A program made the translations under genes and the position numbers. The notes below the pieces were generated by a model. It saw only the letters and a program-made list of their open reading frames with translations, was not told the origin of the DNA and made no database searches. From Vermamoeba vermiformis (taxonomy: Eukaryota > Tubulinea > Echinamoebida): 23,178 bases of DNA. Shown here one piece after another: positions 10,188-19,782 of this stretch (within the stretch, counting starts at the first letter, position 1; every line of letters begins with the position of its first letter). Location: the NCBI GenBank assembly GCA_045837725.1, contig JBEWZL010000234.1:1-23178 (forward strand). Reading direction: 5' to 3'.

Positions 10188-10799
10188 TTGATAGCCCACA
10201 CAACGTTACAGTTCATATCCAGTTTGAACTTGTTGACCCAGAACAACGGCGCTCCTGGTGCAGTGTACATCATTAAACGTTTGCAAGGTGTTTGGACATT
10301 GGCCGGAAAGATCACTGGGTCACTCAATCAACGATTTTTTGGCAACGGCATCGTCGCGACAAACAGTTCACTAGTGTTCGATGGAAATATTGCAATGCAT
10401 TCGTTACCGAGATGCACGTTCGATCCAATCGATTGGGACTGTCCTGATGGTGTCAAACTGGATTCATGTGCTGTTGGACAGTTCGATGCAAAGATAGTCT
10501 GCAAGAGCAATCAGCCTACATGCGATTCAATGGTCACCACTGAAATCAAAAACCTTGTCCTCAATGAAAATTCAGTGGAGATCGCATACGCGTTGCATCG
10601 ATTTGGCGCAGACCCTGTATCGCACTCAGTCACGATTGATTGTTCTAAAGACACAACGAGTCCTGATCAACCTTCAACGGTCAATCCTCCGCTCTCAGTG
10701 CCACGAAACAATGATGGCCTCACGAGTAGTTCTGCACGTCGTATTGTAGGAGCTTGTACAGGATTCTTCCTCATTGTATTGACTGCACTCTTGTTTTAA
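10188..10799 (+). CDS. 3' part of a probable GPI-anchored surface protein with an FG-GAP-like repeat
   Basis: An open frame of about 200 codons starts right behind the LTR, with no clear ATG of its own, so it is probably the 3' part of a larger gene. Near its start GAPGAVYIIKRLQGVW followed by FFGNGIVATNSSLVFDG resembles an FG-GAP (integrin-alpha-type beta-propeller) repeat. A domain with four to six Cys follows (CTFDPIDWDC, CAVGQFDAKIVC, CDSMV), suggesting disulphides. The end is a Ser/Thr/Pro-rich stalk, a cluster of small residues (GLTSSSA) and a final hydrophobic run (IVGACTGFFLIVLTALLF), which together form a GPI-attachment signal or a single membrane anchor. The first codons may still be intronic: acceptor-like CAG triplets lie at about 10217 and 10240. 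The 5' part is not on the other side of the retroelement within this window. Confidence 0.6.
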   Translation: MIAHTTLQFISSLNLLTQNNGAPGAVYIIKRLQGVWTLAGKITGSLNQRFFGNGIVATNSSLVFDGNIAMHSLPRCTFDPIDWDCPDGVKLDSCAVGQFDAKIVCKSNQPTCDSMVTTEIKNLVLNENSVEIAYALHRFGADPVSHSVTIDCSKDTTSPDQPSTVNPPLSVPRNNDGLTSSSARRIVGACTGFFLIVLTALLF

Positions 10800-11108
10800 A
10801 GTCTCTTCGATTTGACTCGTTTACTATGTACTTTTATCGGATGTAAACAAGTTTAATTCAAGAAAATGTCGACAAATTAATAGTTGGACGATCTAAGAAC
10901 CACACTCGAGCATATCATAAATACAAAGGTAAAATTATAATACTTTCTCTAAAAATTATAGCATGTTATTGAAATGGATTATTTGCATTTTACATAACTT
11001 GGATGTACCGAATTATTTAGTGTTCAAATAATGCGATCATTGCCCACATAATTATTCTATAATATTATAATGTTATATTCTGCTAATAAAAACGTAGATC
11101 TTGCAGGA
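10800..11108. other. intergenic stretch with a probable 5' UTR intron of the Ran-like gene
   Basis: A donor (AAAG|GTAAAA) at 10929 and an acceptor (TTGCAG) at 11105-11106, two bases before the ATG, delimit a probable 178-nt 5' UTR intron. No other feature is seen in this AT-rich stretch. Confidence 0.45.
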
Positions 11109-12043
11109 ATGGCAGATCCTAAACCAGAATCTACCCCAGAAAAATCGGAAAATAAATCCAGCAATATTAGCCAATCACCCGCAAAAGAAATAGCATTATT
11201 TAACTTCGAATGGAAGTCAGAGACCCAAGATAAAGACAAGAATGTGACCTCACCTGAAAAACCATTCACTTTTACGCTAGATCCAGAATTAGCTGCTTCG
11301 ATAGCAACTCTATCAGTATCACCTACAAAATCACCTGCTAAACTTGATGCACCTAAACCAGCGGATCCACTTCCGCCATTCGATAAGCCACAAGAATTCA
11401 AAATTTGTCTTATTGGCGACGAAAAAGTTGGAAAAACAAGTTATATTGATAGAATATTAGGAAAAGAATTTAAATTCGCGTATGAAGCTACAAGCCAACT
11501 GGAAGTGCGAGATGTGACTTTAGAAACCAATCGCGGACCAATTACTTTCCACGTCTGGGACGTCGCCGGCAAAGATGACGGTCTAGGTAATTAACGTAAT
11601 ATTTCCTAGCTATTTTCCTTGCTTTTTGCTTCGTTGGATCCGTGGTTTAATTTTCCCTCCTAGGCGACGCATACTTTCTCGGATGCCATGGATACATTAT
11701 CATGTTCGACGTGACCAAGAAATCAACGTACGCTAGCGTGCCTGAGTGGTACAAAGAGTCGCAACAAGTGCAATCGAATCCAGTCGTCTTGGTCGGCAAC
11801 AAATGGGACGTGCTCGAGCGACAAGTGGACAAAAGGGACGTTACTTTTCATCACAAGAAGGGATTGCAATACTACGAAGTATCGGCGAAAACTGGGCACT
11901 ACCTTAAAGCACCATTATTGTCATTAGCTAGAGCTTTGGTACAAGATCCGCATCTGAATCTCACAGACGATAACAAATTGGCCGCTAATAAGTCACCCTT
12001 CAAAATAACAGAAGACGTTGCAGCTAAGAAGGACGAAGCTTAA
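11109..12043 (+). CDS. divergent Ran-like small GTPase with N-terminal extension, two exons
   Basis: The exons 11109-11586 and 11664-12043 join at a Gly codon to give 285 aa. Residues 96-260 are clearly Ran-type: P-loop GDEKVGKT (103-110), NRGPITFHVWDVAG (141-154), IIMFDVTKKSTYASVPEWY, the G4 motif NKWD (205-208), LQYYEVSAK (G5) and LARALVQDP. Ran drives nuclear transport. This copy differs in three visible ways. The switch II Gln that follows DxAG in Ran is Lys155, the acidic Ran tail (DEDDDL) is replaced by AAKKDEA, and a disordered Ser/Pro/Lys-rich extension of about 95 residues precedes the fold. The loss of the Gln predicts weak or absent intrinsic hydrolysis. It is a Ran paralog rather than the canonical gene. 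The ATG at 11109 was chosen because a splice acceptor immediately precedes it. Confidence 0.85.
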
Positions 12044-12283
12044 AAAAGCTCACAAAAGCTTTATTTTGTACATAAACATTTCTAGTTTGCCGCCTATATT
12101 TCCTTGTGCTCTCTCAAACTAAACTTTTGATTTTTTGGCGATGACGTGCCATGATACGCCTTACAATTATGCAAACATCCGGATCCTTCTCTGAGCAACA
12201 TTTTTGTGATTCCGAAATCACGAAATCCTTCAGTTTTGTTCGTTTGGAGACGAGCAACACCAACGTAACTTAAACTTGTAGCT

Positions 12284-14277
12284 ATGGCATCGTCAGCAAT
12301 AATTATTGGATCGAGAGCTTGGGACCTGGATTACGAAGACTCATTTTTGGGATCGGATTGGGATGTCGTTATGACAAAGCAGGATTTAATTAATATATTA
12401 AATGGTAATTAATATTTGAATATTTTTCCCTCAATTGTTTTGCCAATGCTCTTAATTTTAGCATTGTGAAAAATCAGAATTGCGTCATTTTATCGTGCAG
12501 CGATTTTAGCACAAATAATATTAATTGTAGCATGTATTGATAGGTGGCTATATATATGACATTTCTTATGACTCATTGCAAGACTATAAGTATCGATTAA
12601 AACAACGTCCAAAACGTGTGCTCGACATCGAATTAGCGGACGCTTTTCGAAGCACCAAACTGCTGCACAAACTGACGCAGAAGGGCAGCACTCTAATTGA
12701 GCTGGGTACTGTGGGAGCTAGTCCTGTTTCACCAATCACCTGCGTGGTGCTCAAAGCGAGCCACATTACATTTCCTATTCATTGGCGCAAAACCGGTACA
12801 GTCCTTTTACTATTACTATTCTAATACTATTCTGATTCAACTATGTCCTTATACTATGCTAATATTTCTCTTTCAGCTTCGCATCTTGCGATGATGAAGG
12901 CATGGTTCAAAACCGAATCGTTACAAGCCCTGGTCGAATCAGACGTCCCGTGTGATCTGTTCAAACAACTGTTAGACGTACGGAGCAGAGAAACTCTTGC
13001 CAGGGTTTTGTCGAAAACAAAGTCTCGCGCAGTGAATAACGCCAGTCTCAAAGGTACGCCCAATTGTTCACACGATGTTGTTGCTAGCTAACAATACCAA
13101 TTAGAGAGGAAATCGATGCTTGCAGACGAACAAGCATTCACCAAGTTTGCACCGATCGACCAATCAGACGCAATTTATTTCCCAACGACCGACACGTACG
13201 TGAGCAGATCTAAATTCAATTCTGGCTCGGCAGAGTACAAATCTGAGCTTGTGCAACGACAGCTCGAACTGATTGCGGGAATTTACTTCATCGATCATCC
13301 AGCGTTGGTACAACTCAGGTAAACAAGCGATTATGATAGTAGTTGTTGCTAAAAATGAATGAACTACAGTCCCGAAGCACGCGTCACTGAGATCTATTTG
13401 CTGTCGCTGCAAACCTTTTGCTGTCAACAAGTAGCGAGTGAAGTACCAGATGTTGATCACAGTTCGTTGGTGCGGAAAACTTACCACGTATATCGTACGT
13501 ATCTACTTGCACACGTTTCTACTTACCAAATATTGCTATTACAGAACGATTTAGGGCCGTGCCGACCAATAAAGCGAATGAAGTGCAAGATCTTGTCCAA
13601 AAACTTAGCGGTAAGTGCCAATGATTTGTAATTGCCAATTGTGTAACATTTGTTCATCAGCCATGAATGTCACTGAACTGCCGTTAGCCACCGACGAACA
13701 AGTCGCGGCGTCACCTTTGGGCAATCCAATCATTCAGTGGCTCGTGGATCATTGGACCGATGCGACACTCGCTCCCACGCAGTCATTTAAGCAGTTCGTT
13801 GTCACACACAGCACCGCGGAGTACCAAAGAGTGAACAATATCGGCTTACCTCCTGAAATGATGGAGATGATTTTCGGACAGATAGACGAGCACGTGACCT
13901 ACTGCTCATTGATCAGCTTAAACAAGTACTACCGAGCATTGTACAACAGTGATGAAGCGTGGAAGAAGTTCACGCACAAGTGTTGGAGTGAAGATCAGCT
14001 CAAGCACTCGAAGATTTCTGAGCAACCACCGAGCTCGAAGAAAGAGAAGCGAAAGCAAGAGCGAGCACGATGGCAACAAGTCTTTGCAGAGATGTACCAA
14101 CGAGCTTTGCAAGACAGTTTCGTTTTGTGCGGGCATTGTCACTTATTCCACAATGCAATTGCCCACGGAAGAGAAGACCGAGACGAAGCGTATTGGGATC
14201 ACTGTGCTTGTAACGATTGTGATGCAGGTAGCTGGCAGACGTGCGAGTATAATGATGAATACACCTGGGAAGATTGA
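12284..14277 (+). CDS. nucleotidyltransferase-fold / F-box / Cys-rich fusion protein, seven exons
   Basis: Seven exons join in frame: 12284-12404, 12544-12795, 12877-13053, 13105-13318, 13370-13494, 13545-13610 and 13661-14277 (523 aa). The N-terminus has the nucleotidyltransferase signature hG[GS]...Dh[DE]h: IIIGSRAWDLD (6-16) and GSDWDVV (23-29; Asp25, Asp27). A third acidic strand, VLDIELA (Asp68, Glu70), and a KASH...HWRK segment (111-123) recall small nucleotidyltransferases of phages and large DNA viruses, from memory. Residues about 379-430 are an F-box (GLPPEMMEMIFGQI, SLISLNKYYRALYNSDEAWKK), which would bind Skp1 in an SCF ubiquitin ligase. A Lys/Glu/Arg helix (444-460) leads to a tail with C475-x2-C478 and C500, C502, C505, C513, a probable zinc site. 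An AATAAA lies 9 nt after the stop. The target and the reaction are unknown. Confidence 0.82.
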
Positions 14278-14286
14278 GCACGCGAC

Positions 14287-14292
14287 AATAAA
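14287..14292 (+). terminator. polyadenylation signal AATAAA
   Basis: This canonical signal lies 9 nt after the stop codon of the nucleotidyltransferase/F-box gene, so its 3' UTR is very short. The convergent F-box gene ends at 14406. Confidence 0.5.
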
Positions 14293-14405
14293 GACCGGTT
14301 TTTTTTTGCGTCAATCAAAATGTGATTAATCGCAACAAGTTATAGTTTTGTTCGAATAGCAAAGATAATTGGAAGTATAAAGTGCTTCGAACTGGATTTA
14401 CATAA

Positions 14406-15298
14406 TTAAAATATATCAACATCATCGACATAACGAGATCGTGCTTTGCCAGCCAATCGACCGCTTCGTCGTTTCTTCGGATCGGGTTCTTCTTCAATAA
14501 CGGTTTCTTCTCGTTTTCGCTTGGTTACTTTTGGTTTCTGCGGTAACCTCTTTAATACTTTTAGATACTCCCTTCTAACTGCTTCAAAAGTACCCCACTT
14601 TGCTAGCGCAACAAGCCGCGCTTTCACGTGAAATGTCAGATGTGATGCACTTGGAATTGAGCGATAACGTACCTCGATACTCGTAGCAATATTCGGTAGG
14701 TATGCCTCGATCAGGACTCAGATATTCATCGATGTACACGTGCTCACTCGCTTCTTCGTATGTCAAAGCAAACTTCTGCATCGTCTCCTTGGCCGTGATC
14801 ATCATGGACCCGTGCGACTTGAAACACGAGCGACACAATGATCCACCACTCCAGCCGCCACCTACTTTACGAGCGACGCAATTAGGGCTAAAACGAAATT
14901 TTAGTAACGGTGGATTAGAGGGAAAATTTGACAGATGCACACCATTTAGATTTACGCACGGCAAGGTACCGAAAATAGAGCGCTTTATAATAGCCTGGTT
15001 CTTCGTCGTTATATTTGTGCTCAATCTGTATTACAAGGTTAATAAATAGAATAGCGAAGGTGCGCTCTTCTACCTTCGTTTCGCTGTCCAGCGTTTCAAT
15101 GGCGTATTCGATATCGCCATTTGTTAATTGAGAAAAATAACGCTTCCATATTGTGTTTGACGAAGCATATTCATTGCACAGCTGAGATAGTTGGGCGAAA
15201 ATACCTAATCCATCGATCGATAACCAACCAGCTACTTCGAGCTGCAACTCTGCTGGTAAATTAAAGAATAAAAATATGCTATTTTCTTGTGTTTCCAT
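14406..15298 (-). CDS. F-box protein with XPA-like C-terminal region, three exons
   Basis: The exons 15298-14970, 14887-14673 and 14620-14406 join in frame to 252 aa. The N-terminus is an F-box (FFNLPAELQLEVAGWLSIDG, then LSQLCNEYASSNTIWKRYF), the Skp1-binding module of SCF ligases. Residues 110-215 resemble the zinc/DNA-binding fold of XPA, also seen in some fungal and protist F-box proteins. There is a Cys cluster (PNC, then SLCRSC, with fewer Cys than the four of XPA), the segment ITAKETMQKFALTYEEA in place of XPA's TKTEAK..YLL, and a helix (LVALAKWGTFEAVRREYLKV) like the end of the XPA core. The tail is basic with a bipartite-like nuclear signal (KRKREE, PKKRRSGR). The substrate is unknown; a nuclear role is likely. 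The start is the first ATG ahead of the F-box. It diverges from the myosin gene. Confidence 0.75.
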
Positions 15299-15685
15299 AT
15301 TGCAAAACAGACGACGATAAGGACAGATCTCGCTCCATTTTTATGTTCTGTCGATCGAGAAATTCTAGGAAATGCTTTTCCCGGAAATTATTGCCTGGTG
15401 CTCCGTGCATTTTTTGCTAAATCTGCACCAGATAACGCAGCACCACATGTCTCCGAAGGCAAATCTCGTACCGCACCCACCTGAGTAAAACATGTGCGGC
15501 ACTTTGTGCTTGTCTGTTTAGGAAATGTAATTTTACTGTTGTCCTCTGTTTAGGATTCCGGTAGTAATATTTTCCGTGCGTGATTGTCAAAAATAGGAGA
15601 TCTCACCAAGATTTTTTGTCTTAGCGGTTGACAAAATCAAAATCAATCTCCAATAATTTAACCAAGAAAGCACCACAATTTCAAC
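15299..15685. promoter_or_regulatory. shared divergent promoter region
   Basis: This stretch of 387 bp separates the start codons of the F-box/XPA-like gene (minus) and the myosin gene (plus), so it must hold both promoters. I see no clean TATA box, and the short open frames in it have no domain. Confidence 0.45.
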
Positions 15686-18600
15686 ATGTCTGTATTCTTG
15701 CGGTTTATGAAAGAAGGTGTGGACGACCTTGCCATGGTCTCCAATCCGAGTAACGGCGAGATCACCAAACAAATTGGAGCGAGATATGGCAAAAATCTCA
15801 TCTACACTAATATCGGTGATGTACTTATTGCGGTATGTATGATCATCTAGCGGTTTAAGATGAAAGAAAGCAGATCTGAATTAATTGAAAAAATCTTTTC
15901 GTTGATAAATTAAAAATTAGATTCTTATCAAATTAGAGTTTGGTTCACGTATCGAGTATCTTTTTTTAATCAAAACGCGTTCGAAATCATCGAAATTGAA
16001 TCGATTAAGATTTTGTCCGTTACGGCAGATCAAGATATTGTTGCTCGTGACTCCGCGTTAATACTGGATATTTTATAGGTCAACCCTTATACTCGCTTGC
16101 CAATCTACACTGAAGATCACATTAAGATGTACATGAACAGCAACATCTACGATTCTCCTCCTCACATTTATCAATTGGCCGAACAAGCCTACCGAACGAT
16201 GGTCAGCGATGGATCTAGTCAAGCTGTAATTATTAGGTAATTAACATATATTAATTCATATAAGAAAAAAGATTTTAATTTTTCAATTTGAAAGTGGTGA
16301 ATCTGGTGCCGGCAAAACTGAGTCCGCAAAATTGATTTTGAACTATATCTCAGCAGTCAGTGGTAGCACTGGTGACACTGCTCGCGTCAAGGACGTCATT
16401 CTGAGCACAAATCCGTTGTTAGAATCTTTCGGTAATGCCAAAACAGTGCGTAATGACAACAGCTCTCGATTCGGCAAATACTTGGAAATTTTATTCAACG
16501 AGAAAGGCGAGCCTTGCGGCGGACAAATCACCAATTTCTTGTTGGAGAAGACCAGAGTCGCTTTCCAAGGTAAGGATCCTTTAAAGATCCGTTTAACACT
16601 CTGCAATAATGATGAAATTTGGGATATAATATCGATGATAAATAATTTACGTCGCGTAGTTATTTTAAAAAAATTTTGGGTTGGGATCTAGAAAATCGGA
16701 GTATTAATTTGAATTTGTACTATAGCTAAGGGCGAGCGTAACTTCCATATCTTCTACGAACTTGTCAAGGGTGCTCCTCCACAATTGAAGCAAGAATTAG
16801 GCCTCACTGGTGGTCCGGAATCATTTTTCTATTTATCTCAAAGCAAGTGTACCACTGTCGATGGCGTAGACGACGCTAAGGGCTTCGAAGATGTTTGCAA
16901 AGCCATGACTGTTATCGACGTATCAGCGACCGATCAAGTAAGCAACTAATATTTCAGATCCCGATCCGAAAACAAACTGAAATTTTTCCTTTTTTAGCAA
17001 AACTGCTGGAAATTATTGGCCGCTATTTTGCACGTTGGAAACATCCGTTTCGAAGGAGATGCCCCTGCTAGAGTATCAAACAAAGACACTCTCGATTTCG
17101 CAGCCTATTTGTTGGGCTTGGATCCCTCAACCCTCGCTGAAGCTTTAGTGCACCGTGCTATTCAGACCGGTAGTGCTCGCGCTTCCGTCTATTCAGTGCC
17201 TCAAAATCCTGATCAAGCTAGCGGTATTCGTGATGCCTTGGCCAAGTCGTTGTACGAAAGAATTTTCGACTGGCTCGTGCACAGAATCAACGTCGCCCTT
17301 GGCTCTCGAGGTAAATATAACCCCCTAACATAATTACTATCGTCAACCAAGTCTTACAAGCGCTGAAAGAGATGTTTGAGATTTGACCGTCAAATTTACT
17401 CCGTTGATTTTTGGCTGTCAAATTTTGGTCTCATCGCGCACTGGCACCGGCAGACCATCAATTTTATGTTTAACGAGCGGTATAGTGACGATATTAATCG
17501 ATAGGTACTCCTGTCTCATTGAGCAGCTATGCTAGTCCAGTCAGCAGTCCTCCAACCAGCCCGCGTCAGATGCCGAGTCCGAACGGTGGTGGAGGTCCTC
17601 CAAAGATGCCTATGGGCAGAGGTAAATACAAATATAATTAATAACGTCTTAATATGCCCATTTATACGCTTAAATTGCTTTTATTTTCTTGATCTGACCG
17701 ACTTTTTGTAGCCAAAGGCCCCGGTCCTAAAGGCCCTGGTCCAAAGGGTCCCGGTCCCAAAGGCCCTGGTATGGGCGGTCCTAAGATGCCCCCACCCATG
17801 CCTGGTGCCAACAACAATTACAGCAACAGCCCGCCAATTCCTAAGGGTCCTAAAGGCCAAATGTAAGTGTTAATTCGAAAAACCTAAAATTTTATACTAT
17901 TTTATTTACAATATTTACAAATATATTTTACTTCCTGCGTGGGCCTAGATTAATTTTTATGATTTTAGGGGTAATTCTGGTGGCGGCAATGGTGGATTCA
18001 CTGTTGGCGGCAATGGTCTCGGCAACATTCGTACAGGCGGCAAGAGCATTGGTGTGCTCGACATTTACGGCTTTGAAATTTTTGAAGCAAACGGCTTTGA
18101 ACAGTTCTGCATCAACTACGTCAACGAACGATTGCAACAGGTCTTCATTGATCTGACGCTCAGACAAGAACAAAAAGAATACCACGACGAGAACTTACCC
18201 GTACGTTGTGATATATATATATCATCGGTGTAGTATATAGGACTAATGTATATGTATCTATTTAGTGGAAAGATATCAAGTACTTTGACAACAAAGTCGT
18301 GGTGGATCTGATCGAAGGCAACAACCCGCCCGGAATTTTCCGATTGTTGGACGACACGTGCAAGACTGTCCACGCACTCGACTCGGCCACGTGCGACGGA
18401 AAATTCATGGAAAAGGTGATGAAGACGCACCCGCACAACGAACACTTGATCGGAGCACATCCGACTTCGTTCACGGTCAAGGTAAGTCAATTTGAACTAT
18501 ATAATGACAGTAGTATTTAATAATATTATTTTGCTTCAAAGCACTATGCGGGTGAAGTGACGTACACCGTGGAAGAATTCTGTTTCAAGAACTACGACAA

Positions 18601-19577
18601 CTTGTACACCTCGCTCGTCATGTGCATGCAGACCTCGGACAACTCGTTCTATTTGACACTCTTCCCTGAAGACGTTTCTGACGGTACGGATCCACCGGTG
18701 GAATAATATTACTTTGCGTCATTTTATTGACTTGTACTTATTTCCTTATATAGAAAAGAAAGCACCGACCACTTCAGGCATGAAGATCCGTCAGTCAGCC
18801 AACATGTTGATGTCAAAATTGAGCGCTTGCGTTGTAAGTCTTACCTGACATTTCCTAATAAGGAAATCCATTCTGACGTGCTATTTTCAGCCTCACTACA
18901 TTCGGTGCATCAAGCCCAACGACAAAAAACAACCGTTGGACTTTGTCATGGCCCGTGTCGAACATCAAGTCAAGGTAACATTTCCTAATTTGGCAATCAC
19001 CACCACGTGATCTAATCTCGCTTAGTACCTTGGTCTGCTCGAGAACGTGCGTGTCAAGAAGGCAGGTTATTCGTACCGCACACCGTACAGCAAGTGGGTC
19101 CGTCGCTTCAGTCCGCTGTTGGAACAACCACCTGCTGGCGAGGGACAAGACGCGGCACGCACGATTGTCAATTATTTGATCGGCAAGGTACGAGCAAACT
19201 CAAACAAATATCGAAATCAAAGCCCGTGAAAATTTTACACTGGACTTTGCGCCAAACCTGAAAATCAATTAATTAATTGCCACATTGAATATTTTTTATC
19301 CAATTGGCCACTGAAATCGTATTTTATTCTAATGACAGTAGATATATAATCTAACGTATTCTCGTTGCAGATGAAGGACGTGTCAGCCGATGAGTTTGGC
19401 TGGGGCAGCACGAAGATCTTCGTCAAGTCTCCTGAAGTCATTTTCACGATTGAAGAGATGTTGGAACAGAAAGTGGATCCAGAGGGCTACAAGAACAAAG
19501 TCAAAGACTTCAAAGAGAGCGAACGAAAGGCGAAAGCTAATCAAGGCAAATTCAAGGGTCGTTGTCTCATTCAATAA
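15686..19577 (+). CDS. myoK-like: class I myosin, tailless, with Gly/Pro/Lys insert and CaaX box (myosin IK-like), 14 exons
   Basis: Fourteen exons join in frame to 831 aa: 15686-15832, 16079-16236, 16295-16569, 16726-16937, 16998-17310, 17505-17621, 17712-17862, 17969-18200, 18266-18481, 18542-18683, 18754-18833, 18891-18974, 19026-19187, 19371-19577. The motor is complete: P-loop GESGAGKT (103-110), switch I NDNSSRFG (155-162), switch II DIYGFE (489-494), [10 protein letters not shown]. The TEDS-rule residue is Ser327 in RASVYS, 16 residues before DALAK, so motor activity should depend on PAK-type kinases. About 115 residues (366-482) are inserted before switch II: Ser/Pro-rich, then repeated GPKGP, then Gly/Asn. 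The protein ends soon after the converter, with no evident IQ motif or TH1/SH3 tail, in GRCLIQ, a CaaX box; Gln at the end favours farnesylation. Dictyostelium myosin IK shares the missing tail, a proline-rich motor insert and a prenylated end, and acts at the cortex in phagocytosis. AATAAA is at 19659-19664. Confidence 0.93.
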
Positions 19578-19658
19578 GCGAAGAATCGGATCCGCAATCG
19601 GGTCTGAAAATTTTGTTACATTATTATTTATACGCCGCTGTCGGCACAATTGTATTTG

Positions 19659-19664
19659 AATAAA
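19659..19664 (+). terminator. polyadenylation signal of the myosin gene
   Basis: A canonical AATAAA lies 82 nt after the myosin stop codon and 119 nt before the stop codon of the convergent leucine-rich-repeat gene. Confidence 0.5.
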
Positions 19665-19782
19665 CCAAATTCCAAGTAGACAAATATTGTACTACCCTGG
19701 GACAAAAGTTAGTTTGGTGATGGCTGTACGGAAAAAGATCGGTAACGGGTGGAAATAGTTCCTCCGCGATCTCAAAATGCAT

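Noticed and set aside
11057-11401. Minus-strand open frame of 114 codons opposite the Ran-like gene
   Set aside because: It mirrors the low-complexity Ser/Pro/Lys extension of the GTPase and has no domain; it is an antisense shadow.
14702-15049. Plus-strand open frame of 115 codons
   Set aside because: It lies antisense to exons 1-2 of the F-box/XPA-like gene, whose splice sites and domains are clear.
15287-15484. Short plus-strand open frame in the divergent promoter region
   Set aside because: It is 65 codons with no domain, overlaps the start of the F-box gene, and is not spliced to the myosin.
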